Shown: positions 18,526 to 26,872 of the stretch, one piece after another
How positions within the stretch are numbered: the first letter of the stretch is position 1
How the letters are laid out: the number at the start of each line of letters is the position of its first letter
Translations under genes and position numbers: made by a program
Source: Bacteroidales bacterium
Lineage (GTDB): Bacteria > Bacteroidota > Bacteroidia > Bacteroidales > UBA932
Assembly: GCA_024398105.1 (NCBI GenBank)
Contig: JAKSJP010000014.1
Span: 1-63,295, forward strand
Length of the DNA stretch: 63,295 nucleotides
Direction of reading: 5' to 3'
Notes under the pieces: model-generated
Seen by the model: the letters and a program-made list of their open reading frames with translations, nothing else
Told to the model about the DNA's origin: nothing
Databases searched by the model: none

Positions 18526-18562
18526 AAAATGAGAGAGCCCATCAGGACTCTCTCATTTTTTT
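18526..18562 (+). terminator. Terminator of the fimbrial-like operon
   Basis: AAATGAGAGAG pairs with CTCTCTCATTT around a loop of about 10 nt and runs into seven or more T residues, 18 bp after the VWA stop. Confidence 0.88.
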
Positions 18563-18572
18563 ATCCATTTGA

Positions 18573-18603
18573 TTTGCAAAATCATTTTTTGAATGTATCT
18601 TTG
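18573..18603 (+). promoter_or_regulatory. Promoter of tRNA-Val copy 2
   Basis: TTTG (18573-18576), 19 nt, TATCTTTG (18596-18603), the same layout as copy 1. Confidence 0.75.
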
Positions 18604-18625
18604 CAATCCCATCAAGGGAAAGCTT

Positions 18626-18700
18626 GGGAGCATAGCTCAGTTGGTTCAGAGCGTCTGCCTTACAAGCAGAGGGTCGGGGGTTCGACTCCCTCTGCTCCCA
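18626..18700 (+). tRNA. tRNA-Val (anticodon TAC), copy 2
   Basis: Identical in all 75 positions to the tRNA at 12855-12929, including the five bases just upstream (GCTTG). The terminator after it is a diverged copy. Together the two genes bracket the parD-PHP-fimbrial segment as direct repeats. Confidence 0.96.
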
Positions 18701-18707
18701 CAAAACA

Positions 18708-18738
18708 AAAGACTCGGAATTAATCCGAGTCTTTCTTT
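18708..18738 (+). terminator. Terminator of tRNA-Val copy 2, shared with convergent ATPase gene
   Basis: AAAGACTCGGA and TCCGAGTCTTT with an ATTAA-type loop and a trailing T run. The convergent ATPase gene ends at 18740, so the hairpin can serve both strands. Confidence 0.75.
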
Positions 18739-18739
18739 T

Positions 18740-19879
18740 TTATCTTGATCCATAAAGTCTCTCAATCCATATCCCGAAGAAACGATTCGTGATGCTGTAT
18801 GAAGCTTCGCTTTTACTGATCACTTCTTTCTCGTAGAGTACTCTTGCCGCACTCTGGACTGTACTTGGGCTCTTAAGTGAGTGTTTCTTGATAAATGCCA
18901 TCGAGGTGATGTTATCAGCCTTGCCTTCTTTTGCTATCGCGATAAGCAGCGCCTTCTGTGTCTCAGAGTAAGATCTGAACAGATCCTCGAATGCTTTACC
19001 GTTCAGTTTTACAACATAGTCCAGGGATTCTGAGATTGTCTCAAGTGTGATCTGGCGGCCGTTTTCGGCTCTTTCGTACAAGTCATTCAACATCCTCTGT
19101 ACGTACCATGTATGACCTTCAAATCTGTCATAGACGCTCTCAAAACACGCTCTGTCAATCGTCCTGCCATTAGACGTAAAATGTCTTGCCGTGAATTCCC
19201 AGTATTTGTCCTTATCGATGACATCTAAGTATAAAGGGGAACAGCTCATATAGAATGGCTCAGACGGGCTGTTGAACAGCTTTTCCATCATTCTTCGGCT
19301 GCTTCCGGCGAAGATGAATCTTGCGTTTGTGCATTTCTGGACATAAGAACGAAGCAGTGCAGTCACATTCTTCTCCGGATATTCAGCTATCTGCTGGAAT
19401 TCGTCAATAGCTACGATACAAGGTCTGGGACTCTCATTCAGGTAGCGGAATATCTCTTCCAGGGATTCCTCGGGACGTGGTATCTCACCAAGTGATAAGT
19501 TGAACTCCAACTCTCCGCTTACCGGGTTCATCTTGACTCCTGGGCGAAGTGACTTGACAACTGATACGAAACGGTCCAGGAACCTTTCTTCCTTCGTTTT
19601 CATCTTACCGGCAATCTCGTTGCTCAGTAGGAGTATCAGCTCAGCCAGGGAATTAGTCGGAAACAGATCGATCGTAAATGTAGTATATGCCTCTGCCAAC
19701 GATCGTTCCCGTATTGTATGGGCTATCAGTCCTGACTTTCCCATTCTTCTAGGCGAGATCAGTACGGTGTTCCTTCCGTTGAGTATGTTGCTGCGGAGAA
19801 CTGACGTCTCAAACTCCCTGTCGCAGAAGTATTCTGGTGCGACGTAGTCTTCGGTGATGATGAACGGGTTAGCTCTCAT
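18740..19879 (-). CDS. AAA/STAND-type ATPase with C-terminal winged helix
   Basis: 379 residues, cytosolic. Walker A is SPRRMGKSGL near residues 42-51 and Walker B is CIVAIDEFQQI near residue 165. A sensor-like FIFAGSSRRMME follows, and the C-terminal region (STVQSAARVLYEKEVISK) looks like a winged-helix domain. This matches the archaeal-type ATPase family (PF01637-like), common in Bacteroidota, where the function is mostly unknown and some copies sit in mobile or defence islands. The promoter is a good match (TTTG-N20-TATCTTTG). It is the only full-length long gene in an island otherwise made of small modules and fragments. Confidence 0.8.
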   Translation of the reverse strand: MRANPFIITEDYVAPEYFCDREFETSVLRSNILNGRNTVLISPRRMGKSGLIAHTIRERSLAEAYTTFTIDLFPTNSLAELILLLSNEIAGKMKTKEERFLDRFVSVVKSLRPGVKMNPVSGELEFNLSLGEIPRPEESLEEIFRYLNESPRPCIVAIDEFQQIAEYPEKNVTALLRSYVQKCTNARFIFAGSSRRMMEKLFNSPSEPFYMSCSPLYLDVIDKDKYWEFTARHFTSNGRTIDRACFESVYDRFEGHTWYVQRMLNDLYERAENGRQITLETISESLDYVVKLNGKAFEDLFRSYSETQKALLIAIAKEGKADNITSMAFIKKHSLKSPSTVQSAARVLYEKEVISKSEASYSITNRFFGIWIERLYGSR

Positions 19880-19895
19880 GAGGTATTCTTTTTCG

Positions 19896-19927
19896 CAAAG
19901 ATATTATACAAATCTCAATTATTCAAA
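19896..19927 (-). promoter_or_regulatory. Promoter of the AAA ATPase gene
   Basis: Minus strand: TTTG (19924-19927), 20 nt, TATCTTTG (19896-19903). Confidence 0.6.
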
Positions 19928-19955
19928 ACTAAATAATTGAATTTCGCATAATCAA

Positions 19956-20117
19956 TCATCGCCCTCTCTGTCTATTCCTATTCTTATTTATAGTCTCCAG
20001 CTCTTCTCCTGTAGTGAACTTGGAGCGGCTCAGTATTGCGTTCATCTCGTCATACCAGTCAAATGCCACCACAATTTTGAGGAATGCTTCCAGTTCTCTG
20101 CCAGAGAATTTTGAGAT
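19956..20117 (-). pseudogene. C-terminal remnant of an unidentified protein
   Basis: An open stretch with no start codon that ends in TGA at 19956-19958. It reads as a natural C-terminal tail (FSGRELEAFLKIVVAFDWYD, then MNAILSRSKF and a basic end). Its codon composition looks coding. I do not recognise the family. It abuts the AT-rich control region of higBA, so it looks like the end of a gene whose front was lost. Confidence 0.35.
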
Positions 20118-20128
20118 AAAAGAATAGA

Positions 20129-20172
20129 AAATTCACTAAATAAGTGAATTTTAAATTATATTACTATCTTTG
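20129..20172 (+). promoter_or_regulatory. higBA operator and promoter
   Basis: The perfect inverted repeat AAATTCACT (20129-20137), 5-nt spacer, AGTGAATTT (20143-20151) lies where the -33 region should be. TATCTTTG (20165-20172) is the -7 box. This placement fits autorepression by the HTH antitoxin. Confidence 0.6.
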
Positions 20173-20190
20173 CTGAAAGAACATGACATT

Positions 20191-20298
20191 ATGATAGTGA
20201 AGTTTGGTAAAGAGTATCTGAGATTTACAGTTGAATACTTGGATGAGCCTACAGTTACGATATGCACATTAGAAGATATAACCAATCATTACAAATAG
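20191..20298 (+). pseudogene. HigB-type toxin with internal deletion
   Basis: A 35-codon frame placed exactly where the toxin should be, 3 bp before the antitoxin. Its first 10 residues (MIVKFGKEYL) match the start of Bacteroidales HigB/RelE-family toxins. Its last 25 or so (RFTVEYLDEPTVTICTLEDI, then TNHYK) match their end. Those toxins are about 100 residues, so some 65-70 central residues are missing in frame, including most of the RelE fold. Identification is from memory of the family. Confidence 0.6.
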
Positions 20299-20301
20299 AC
20301 T

Positions 20302-20619
20302 ATGGTACAATCAATCAGACCTTTTATAGCAGTCCATCCTGGTGAGTTGGTGAAGGATGAGATTGAATCTAGAGGCATCTCACAGAAGAAGCTCAGTGAG
20401 ATTATGGGTGTCCCATATACCATGCTCAATGAGATCCTGAACGGCAAACGCAATATTACTTCTGAAACTGCTCTTCTATTTGAAGCTGCATTAGATATCA
20501 ATGCAGAGATGCTTCTTAACATGCAGTCTTCGTACAGCCTGCAGACCGCAAGAAAGAATAAGGATCTGACAGCTCGTTTTGACGCTGTCAGACGTGCATA
20601 TGCAGCCTTGATGCTCTAG
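20302..20619 (+). CDS. higA: HigA-family HTH antitoxin
   Basis: 105 residues. The N-terminal PFIAVHPGELVKDEIESRGI and the HTH segment SQKKLSEIMGVPYTMLNEIL-NGKRNIT are diagnostic of the HigA family of XRE-fold antitoxins, which repress their own promoter and neutralise HigB. The helical C-terminus carries LQTARKNKDLTARF. The start codon follows the toxin remnant by 3 bp. The operator upstream is intact while the toxin has lost its core, so this is a second orphan antitoxin. Confidence 0.88.
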   Translation: MVQSIRPFIAVHPGELVKDEIESRGISQKKLSEIMGVPYTMLNEILNGKRNITSETALLFEAALDINAEMLLNMQSSYSLQTARKNKDLTARFDAVRRAYAALML

Positions 20620-20633
20620 GCTTTAGTAACATA

Positions 20634-20706
20634 ATAAGAGACCTTTAAGAATCAGGGCGACCATTTCCCCAAGTTGATTGGGAACCCGTTCTTAAAGTTC
20701 TCTTAT
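20634..20706. repeat. Structured element A: conserved core with self-complementary arms
   Basis: Left arm 20634-20651 and right arm 20689-20706 are 18 nt each and pair at 17 of 18 positions. The 37-nt core 20652-20688 carries GGGCGACC, TTTCCCCAAGTT, TTGGGA and CCCG, and can fold into an inner hairpin (CCCAA with TTGGG) and an outer GGG/CCC stem. The core is nearly identical to that of element B at 41578-41612, but the arms share no sequence with B. Its right end lies 5 nt from the breakpoint of an XRE-regulator fragment. Confidence 0.75.
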
Positions 20707-20711
20707 ATGTA

Positions 20712-20822
20712 TCAGACGCAGCGTCTGCTCAGACCCTTGTCTAGCCTGCGCTTCCGGCAGTTCTCTGCCAGTGACTTTGCCAGGCGTTCTGGGGTCTTGT
20801 TGAAAATGTCGAAGCTATAATA
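20712..20822 (-). pseudogene. XRE-family regulator N-terminal fragment
   Basis: The minus-strand frame reads DIFNKTPERLAKSLAENCRK, then RRLDKGLSRR, the typical first helices of the HTH regulators that precede hipA-like genes in Bacteroidales. It then terminates after two more codons, right beside element A. There is no start codon in frame (TAA upstream) and the recognition helix is missing. It appears to be a small leftover, cut at the element boundary. Confidence 0.5.
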
Positions 20823-20862
20823 GCATTATTATTTTAAATAACTGAGGTCCCGGATCATATAT

Positions 20863-20897
20863 GAAAAAACTTAAGGCCGAGTAGAACTCGGCCTTAG
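20863..20897 (-). terminator. Strong minus-strand intrinsic terminator without an annotated gene
   Basis: A 10-bp perfect stem (arms TAAGGCCGAG 20872-20881 and CTCGGCCTTA 20887-20896) is followed on the minus strand by AG and six T residues (20864-20869). On the plus strand the stem has no T run, so it serves leftward transcription. No protein gene ends here. Confidence 0.75.
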
Positions 20898-20948
20898 TAA
20901 GATAAAGGTACCACAGCTTGAAGTTATCGCGCTTTTTTGGGTTACCTT
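20863..20948 (-). ncRNA. Candidate small RNA of about 85 nt
   Basis: A minus-strand -7 box TATATTTG (20953-20960) predicts a start near 20948, and the terminator ends near 20863. The 5' part folds back: AAAGGTA (minus strand, 20943-20949) pairs with TACCTTT (20904-20910) around a loop of about 32 nt, followed by the terminator hairpin. The region has no sensible ORF. The -33 region is a poor match, so this could instead be the 3' part of a longer transcript from the promoter at 21250. No known RNA family is recognised. Confidence 0.45.
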
Positions 20949-20961
20949 TTCGCAAATATAA

Positions 20962-21245
20962 TGAAATTCTGCTAAATTATATATTATGCCGATAAACGTT
21001 TAGGTTGTGTAATGGGCTCCAATACAATGAGATAGTCTAATAAATCTCGTAAAAAATACTCCCGTTTATTACACGAAACCTTGCTCCTGCACATATCAGA
21101 CCGTTTTTCTGAAAATAGAAACGTTTACGCTTGAAGAAACGGCTAGTTCTGCTGAACATAGCAGAATAAAAATGAGAAGAAAACGTGAGGGTATTAAAAA
21201 GACTAAACCCGAATGTTTGATTGCTCAGGGACATCCGGGGATTAC
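20962..21245 (-). ncRNA. Possible longer leftward transcript, structured or coding 65 aa
   Basis: A full-match promoter (TTTG-N19-TATATTTG, minus strand, 21250-21280) would start a transcript near 21245. It could form a 5' hairpin (CCCGGATGT with ACATTCGGG), a perfect 7-bp hairpin TTCTGCT/AGCAGAA (21147-21166), a TCAGA/TCTGA hairpin (21096-21112) whose loop CCGTTT can pair with AAACGG (21137-21142), and a long closing stem (21002-21013 with 21068-21081). An alternative reading is a 65-residue ORF from ATG 21234 to 21037, Phe/Ser- and Arg/Lys-rich with no recognised family. It lies divergent to the Abi gene. Confidence 0.35.
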
Positions 21246-21249
21246 GATG

Positions 21250-21280
21250 CAAATATAGTCTTTTATTACAACATAGCAAA
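21250..21280 (-). promoter_or_regulatory. Minus-strand promoter divergent to the Abi gene
   Basis: TTTG (21277-21280), exactly 19 nt, TATATTTG (21250-21257), read leftward. This is among the best promoter matches in the window, yet no protein gene of convincing type lies downstream. Confidence 0.7.
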
Positions 21281-21298
21281 TAGAAAAAGAATTATTGA

Positions 21299-21967
21299 AT
21301 GAAGTACAGTGACTACGAGGCAGCCTTCTCCCCTGCAAGGCTCAATAAATACTTGACCGCATGTAGTGGCAATACCACAAAAGCCCTTACTCTTTATCGT
21401 CATAACGTGAAACTATGTCAGAAGTTTTATGGTGTCTTGAATATCTTTGAAGTCGTACTTAGAAATGCGATTAATGAGCATTACAAAAACCATTTCGGGG
21501 ACATGGATTGGATAAGAACTCAGATACGACCTGGTGGTATGCTTGAGCACCACCCTCATAAATCGAACGTTGAGAAGGCAATCGCTGATCTCTCAGCCGC
21601 CGGAAGGTACACTAACGACCGCCTGGTATCTTCGGTCTCATTTGGTTTTTGGACATATCTATTTACAAAGAAGCCATTCAAGTCAGGTGGACAAAGTTTA
21701 CTTAAAGTCTTTCCTGCTAGGACAACCGGTCTTGGACAGAGAGCAATATATAACGAATTGCAAGACATCAAGAATTTCAGGAACAAGATAGCCCACCATG
21801 AAGCAATCTGTTTTGACTCTATGGGACAGAAAAGCGTGTCCCTTGCCAAGGATAGTTATGCACTCATTTTGAAGTATATAATCTTTCTAGGATTCACTGA
21901 AAACCATTTGTACTATGGGCTGGATGTTCTTCCCGACAGCGTTCTCAATCATATTGACGCTTTATAA
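21299..21967 (+). CDS. Abi-like protein (Abi_2/AbiD-AbiF type, HEPN fold)
   Basis: 222 residues, cytosolic, all-helical by composition. YGVLNIFEVVLRNAINEHY near residue 50 and FRNKIAHHEAIC near residue 160 are the two landmark segments of the Abi_2 family. The second contains R-x4-H (RNKIAH), the HEPN ribonuclease motif. Abi_2 proteins such as lactococcal AbiD/AbiF block phage growth, probably by RNA cleavage. Some family members are associated with a conserved upstream non-coding RNA (recalled, not checked). Length is somewhat below lactococcal AbiF (about 340) but complete for the short form. It lies 19 bp from the divergent promoter at 21250-21280 and before an Rpn-like remnant. Confidence 0.8.
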   Translation: MKYSDYEAAFSPARLNKYLTACSGNTTKALTLYRHNVKLCQKFYGVLNIFEVVLRNAINEHYKNHFGDMDWIRTQIRPGGMLEHHPHKSNVEKAIADLSAAGRYTNDRLVSSVSFGFWTYLFTKKPFKSGGQSLLKVFPARTTGLGQRAIYNELQDIKNFRNKIAHHEAICFDSMGQKSVSLAKDSYALILKYIIFLGFTENHLYYGLDVLPDSVLNHIDAL

Positions 21968-21987
21968 AATACGCAGAAGACATTTTT

Positions 21988-22272
21988 ATGTATCTTTGTG
22001 AACCCCGGGTATCTTCCAACCTCTTTCGGGCTTCGGAGATTGCCCAGTTCGACCAAACCAAGAAACTGATTTACGACACAGAGATGATGACAGAAAGAGA
22101 CTATCAGCACGACATGTACTACTCCCGCGAAGAAGGCAGAGCTGAAGGAAGAGCTGAAGGGCTAGCAGAGGCGAGATCAGAGGTAGCTAGGAACTGTAAG
22201 GCTCTTGGCATACCCGTCGAAGTCATCGCTAAAGCGACAGGCCTGTCGGCTGAAGAAGTGGCTGAACTCTAG
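21988..22272 (+). pseudogene. Rpn/PD-(D/E)XK transposase-like nuclease, C-terminal fragment
   Basis: 94 codons that match only the tail of the Bacteroidales PD-(D/E)XK nuclease family transposases. A short EIAQFDQTKK segment is followed by the characteristic charged GRAEGRAEGLAEARSE repeat and the ending GIPVEVIAKATGLSAEEVAEL-type helix. Intact members are about 280-320 residues, so the nuclease domain is absent. A -7-like TATCTTTG (21991-21998) overlaps the apparent start, which argues that the first codons are not a native N-terminus. A remnant of a mobile or recombination-promoting gene. Confidence 0.6.
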
Positions 22273-22298
22273 CCTGTATGAGATAATTGATAATTTTT

Positions 22299-22334
22299 CG
22301 CCCTACCACCTCGAGTTTTGCAGGTGGTAGGGCG
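22299..22334. terminator. 13-bp hairpin between convergent genes
   Basis: CGCCCTACCACCT (22299-22311) and AGGTGGTAGGGCG (22322-22334) form a perfect 13-bp stem between the nuclease remnant and the ThuA gene. T-rich sequence lies on its left side only (TTTTT, 22294-22298), so terminator polarity is unclear. Confidence 0.5.
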
Positions 22335-22360
22335 TTAAATAATAACCGTAAGGCCGTGCC

Positions 22361-23275
22361 CTACCTCTTCTGCCTATAATCCATCCTGAACGAGGTCTTC
22401 TCGGCGGTAGGGAAGTCTGCAGGGACTTTCTGCTTTACCTTGCCGGTGGCGCACCATTCAGCGGCGCGGAGGATCAGGGTCTGGAAGCCGGCGCACTGCA
22501 TTGCAGGATTATTCTCGAGGGTCTCGCCGGCGTGGCCGAGCATGCAGTGGAAGATCCTGGCCTTGCCGTAGTCTACAGAGAATACGAGAGGCTCCTCGCG
22601 GCCTGAGCCGCGCTTCTCCTTGTATGAGAACGAGGTGTAGAGGAGATCGTCGATCTCGCCTGGACCGCGCATTCTGTCGTAGAGCTCGTCGGTGCCGTGC
22701 ATCCACTGCGCAGGAAGGCCCTTGGTGATCGGGTGCTTGCTGTCCCTGTTGGTGAGGAGATACTCGTGGCGAGGACCGTGTGAACCGCCGATGCCAGGGG
22801 TCATGTCCTTCACGAGGCCGCCGTCCTGCCAGTAGATGTAAGGTCCGTCCTTCTCGTTACGTCCGCCCCAGCCGCCGAGCGCGTTCATCTTGCTGTATTC
22901 AGCCCACTCGCGGAACGAGTTGTCCGCAGCGTGGTAGAAGATGATGCCGCCGCCGTTCTGGGCGTATGCCTCGAAGTCCTTCTTCATCTGATCGCTCCAC
23001 ATGTCTCCGTTGTAGTCAACTATGACAACACCGTACTGGCTGAAGTCAACGTTGAAACCTGACATGTCCTTGCCAGCCTCAGGAGAGACTGCGATATCGA
23101 CGGTGAAGAGGCCGGAGTCTTCAAGCATGATCTTGAAAGCCTGGCTGCTGATCTTCCAGAAATGGTTGTTCTGTCCGGTTACGACGACTGCCTTGATCTG
23201 CTTTTTGGCCGAAACGTCAATGCCTGGGAACAGAAGTCCCAGGCATAGGATGATTGAGAGAAGTCTGAATCTCAT
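22361..23275 (-). CDS. ThuA-like domain secreted protein
   Basis: 304 residues with a Sec signal peptide (MRFRLLSIILCLGLLFPG). The mature part is a single ThuA-like domain of the class I glutamine-amidotransferase-like fold: IKAVVVTGQNNHFW at the start, YGVVIVDYNGDMW, GGGIIFYHAADNSF with the landmark His, ARIFHCMLGHAGE near the end. ThuA proteins are linked to trehalose or other glycan use, but the exact reaction is unsettled. It is the last gene of an operon with the CE1-like esterase (gap 14 bp) and the beta-lactamase-fold hydrolase, suggesting glycan or ester processing in the periplasm. Confidence 0.88.
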   Translation of the reverse strand: MRFRLLSIILCLGLLFPGIDVSAKKQIKAVVVTGQNNHFWKISSQAFKIMLEDSGLFTVDIAVSPEAGKDMSGFNVDFSQYGVVIVDYNGDMWSDQMKKDFEAYAQNGGGIIFYHAADNSFREWAEYSKMNALGGWGGRNEKDGPYIYWQDGGLVKDMTPGIGGSHGPRHEYLLTNRDSKHPITKGLPAQWMHGTDELYDRMRGPGEIDDLLYTSFSYKEKRGSGREEPLVFSVDYGKARIFHCMLGHAGETLENNPAMQCAGFQTLILRAAEWCATGKVKQKVPADFPTAEKTSFRMDYRQKR

Positions 23276-23289
23276 ATGTTATCGTTCTT

Positions 23290-25582
<2,293 letters not shown>

Positions 25583-25605
25583 ATCAGTAAAGTGTCATAT
25601 GTACC

Positions 25606-25637
25606 CAAATATATCGACAAATAATCTGAAATACAAA
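25606..25637 (-). promoter_or_regulatory. Promoter of the hydrolase operon
   Basis: Minus strand: TTTG (25634-25637), 20 nt, TATATTTG (25606-25613), 24 nt before the ATG of the serine hydrolase gene. Confidence 0.65.
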
Positions 25638-25640
25638 CAC

Positions 25641-26834
25641 TTATTCAGATACTGTCTCTATGGTAGTCAGTGTGCTGTCAGGAAAGACTCGATGCATGAC
25701 GCTGTCGAGCTGCATCTCGAGTTCCTTGATCCTGTTCTCAAGCAGGCCCATCTCCGCCTCGGTCCTGTCGAATACGTCCTGGATGAGCGCATCGTCATCG
25801 TTTCCGAAGCTGTGCTCGACTATGTTGAGCTGGTCGTAGGCGATATGGTATTGCTCGGCAGAGGCATATAGCCTCTGCAGTTCCTCGTTGGTGAGGCCTT
25901 CTCCGGCGAAGAAGATGTCGGCGTATCTGTTCTTTCCTGAATGCATCTTGTAGTCGTGGATATAAGACTTTCCGATGATCTTGTTGGCTGTGACGAACTG
26001 GTCGACGTTTCTCTCGAGCTTGCTGTCTTTCGACATCCTGATCATGCTGAATCCGCCGGATATGATCAGGCAGGCACCGATGATTCCCATAGCCCTGGTC
26101 GCCATCCTGTCCGTGCCGGCTTTCTCCTTGTTGACAGGGAAGAGCACGAGTACCATCAGGTACGTGGCGACAGCGATGAAGAAGCAGTTTATCGCGAACA
26201 GTCCGGCCGCGCCGAAGATGAACCTCGGGTTGAGGTGGGCGAGTCCATATCCTACCGTGCAGAGCGGAGGCATGAGGGCTGTGGCGATGGCGACACCCAC
26301 GATTACAGTTCCTTTCTCGTTGTCTTTCCTGAGGCTTTCGAATATGCCTGCCAGACCTCCGACGAATGCAATCAGGACGTCGTAGAACGACGGACTGGTC
26401 CTTGCCACGAGCTCAGTAGGGTTAACGAGCCTCAGAGGCGAGAGGAAGAAGAAGACCGTGGAGACACCAAGGCTGATACCAACCATGATACCGAGATTCT
26501 TCATGGCCTTCCAGAAAAGGGTCCAGTCGTTCGTGCCGATCGCCAGACCCGCGCCGATGATAGGGCCCATGAGCGGGGAGATGAGCATCGCACCGATGAT
26601 GACGGCGGTCGAGTTGACGTTCAGACCGATCGAGGCGATGAGTATCGAGCATGCGAGGACGACTGCGTTCGCACCTTTGATCTCGACATTGGCCTTGATC
26701 CTTTCCGCGGCCTTCTTCGTGTCGGTGTGTTTCGAAGCCCAGTTGCGGGCTTTCTTTACGTTCAAGTCGACTTTCTCCCTGATTTCCGCAGCCAGGACCG
26801 CTATCTTCTCCTTGTCAAATATCGCTTTCTTCAT
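25641..26834 (-). CDS. DUF389 family membrane protein
   Basis: 397 residues. A charged N-terminus is followed by at least six membrane segments. The family's signature stretch is intact: VVLACSILIASIGLNVNSTA, then VIIGAMLISPLMGPIIGAGLA, with a later IATALMPPLCTVGYGLA. The soluble C-terminal part (from about residue 270) ends in a probable coiled coil (ENRIKELEMQLDSVMHRV). The function of DUF389 proteins is unknown. The gene is transcribed divergently from the MATE exporter with a 38-bp gap. Confidence 0.9.
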   Translation of the reverse strand: MKKAIFDKEKIAVLAAEIREKVDLNVKKARNWASKHTDTKKAAERIKANVEIKGANAVVLACSILIASIGLNVNSTAVIIGAMLISPLMGPIIGAGLAIGTNDWTLFWKAMKNLGIMVGISLGVSTVFFFLSPLRLVNPTELVARTSPSFYDVLIAFVGGLAGIFESLRKDNEKGTVIVGVAIATALMPPLCTVGYGLAHLNPRFIFGAAGLFAINCFFIAVATYLMVLVLFPVNKEKAGTDRMATRAMGIIGACLIISGGFSMIRMSKDSKLERNVDQFVTANKIIGKSYIHDYKMHSGKNRYADIFFAGEGLTNEELQRLYASAEQYHIAYDQLNIVEHSFGNDDDALIQDVFDRTEAEMGLLENRIKELEMQLDSVMHRVFPDSTLTTIETVSE

Positions 26835-26857
26835 TAAGTTTATTCTGTCTTATTTGT

Positions 26858-26865
26858 TACATTTG
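26858..26865 (+). promoter_or_regulatory. -7 box of the MATE gene
   Basis: TACATTTG ends 7 nt before the ATG at 26873, giving a very short leader; the -33 region is unclear. Confidence 0.4.
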
Positions 26866-26872
26866 CATAAGC

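Noticed and set aside
12855-18700. Integrative element with integrase between the tRNA-Val copies
   Set aside because: No integrase, relaxase or other mobility gene is visible in the segment; only the tRNA duplication remains as evidence.
18529-18723. Frame across tRNA-Val copy 2
   Set aside because: Covers promoter, tRNA and terminator; not a protein.
20872-20949. Known RNA families for the candidate small RNA (SRP RNA, 6S, tmRNA)
   Set aside because: None of the conserved loops or sequence signatures I know for these could be found.
25941-26837. 298-codon plus-strand frame opposite the DUF389 gene
   Set aside because: Composition typical of an antisense shadow; the DUF389 frame has membrane segments and family motifs.
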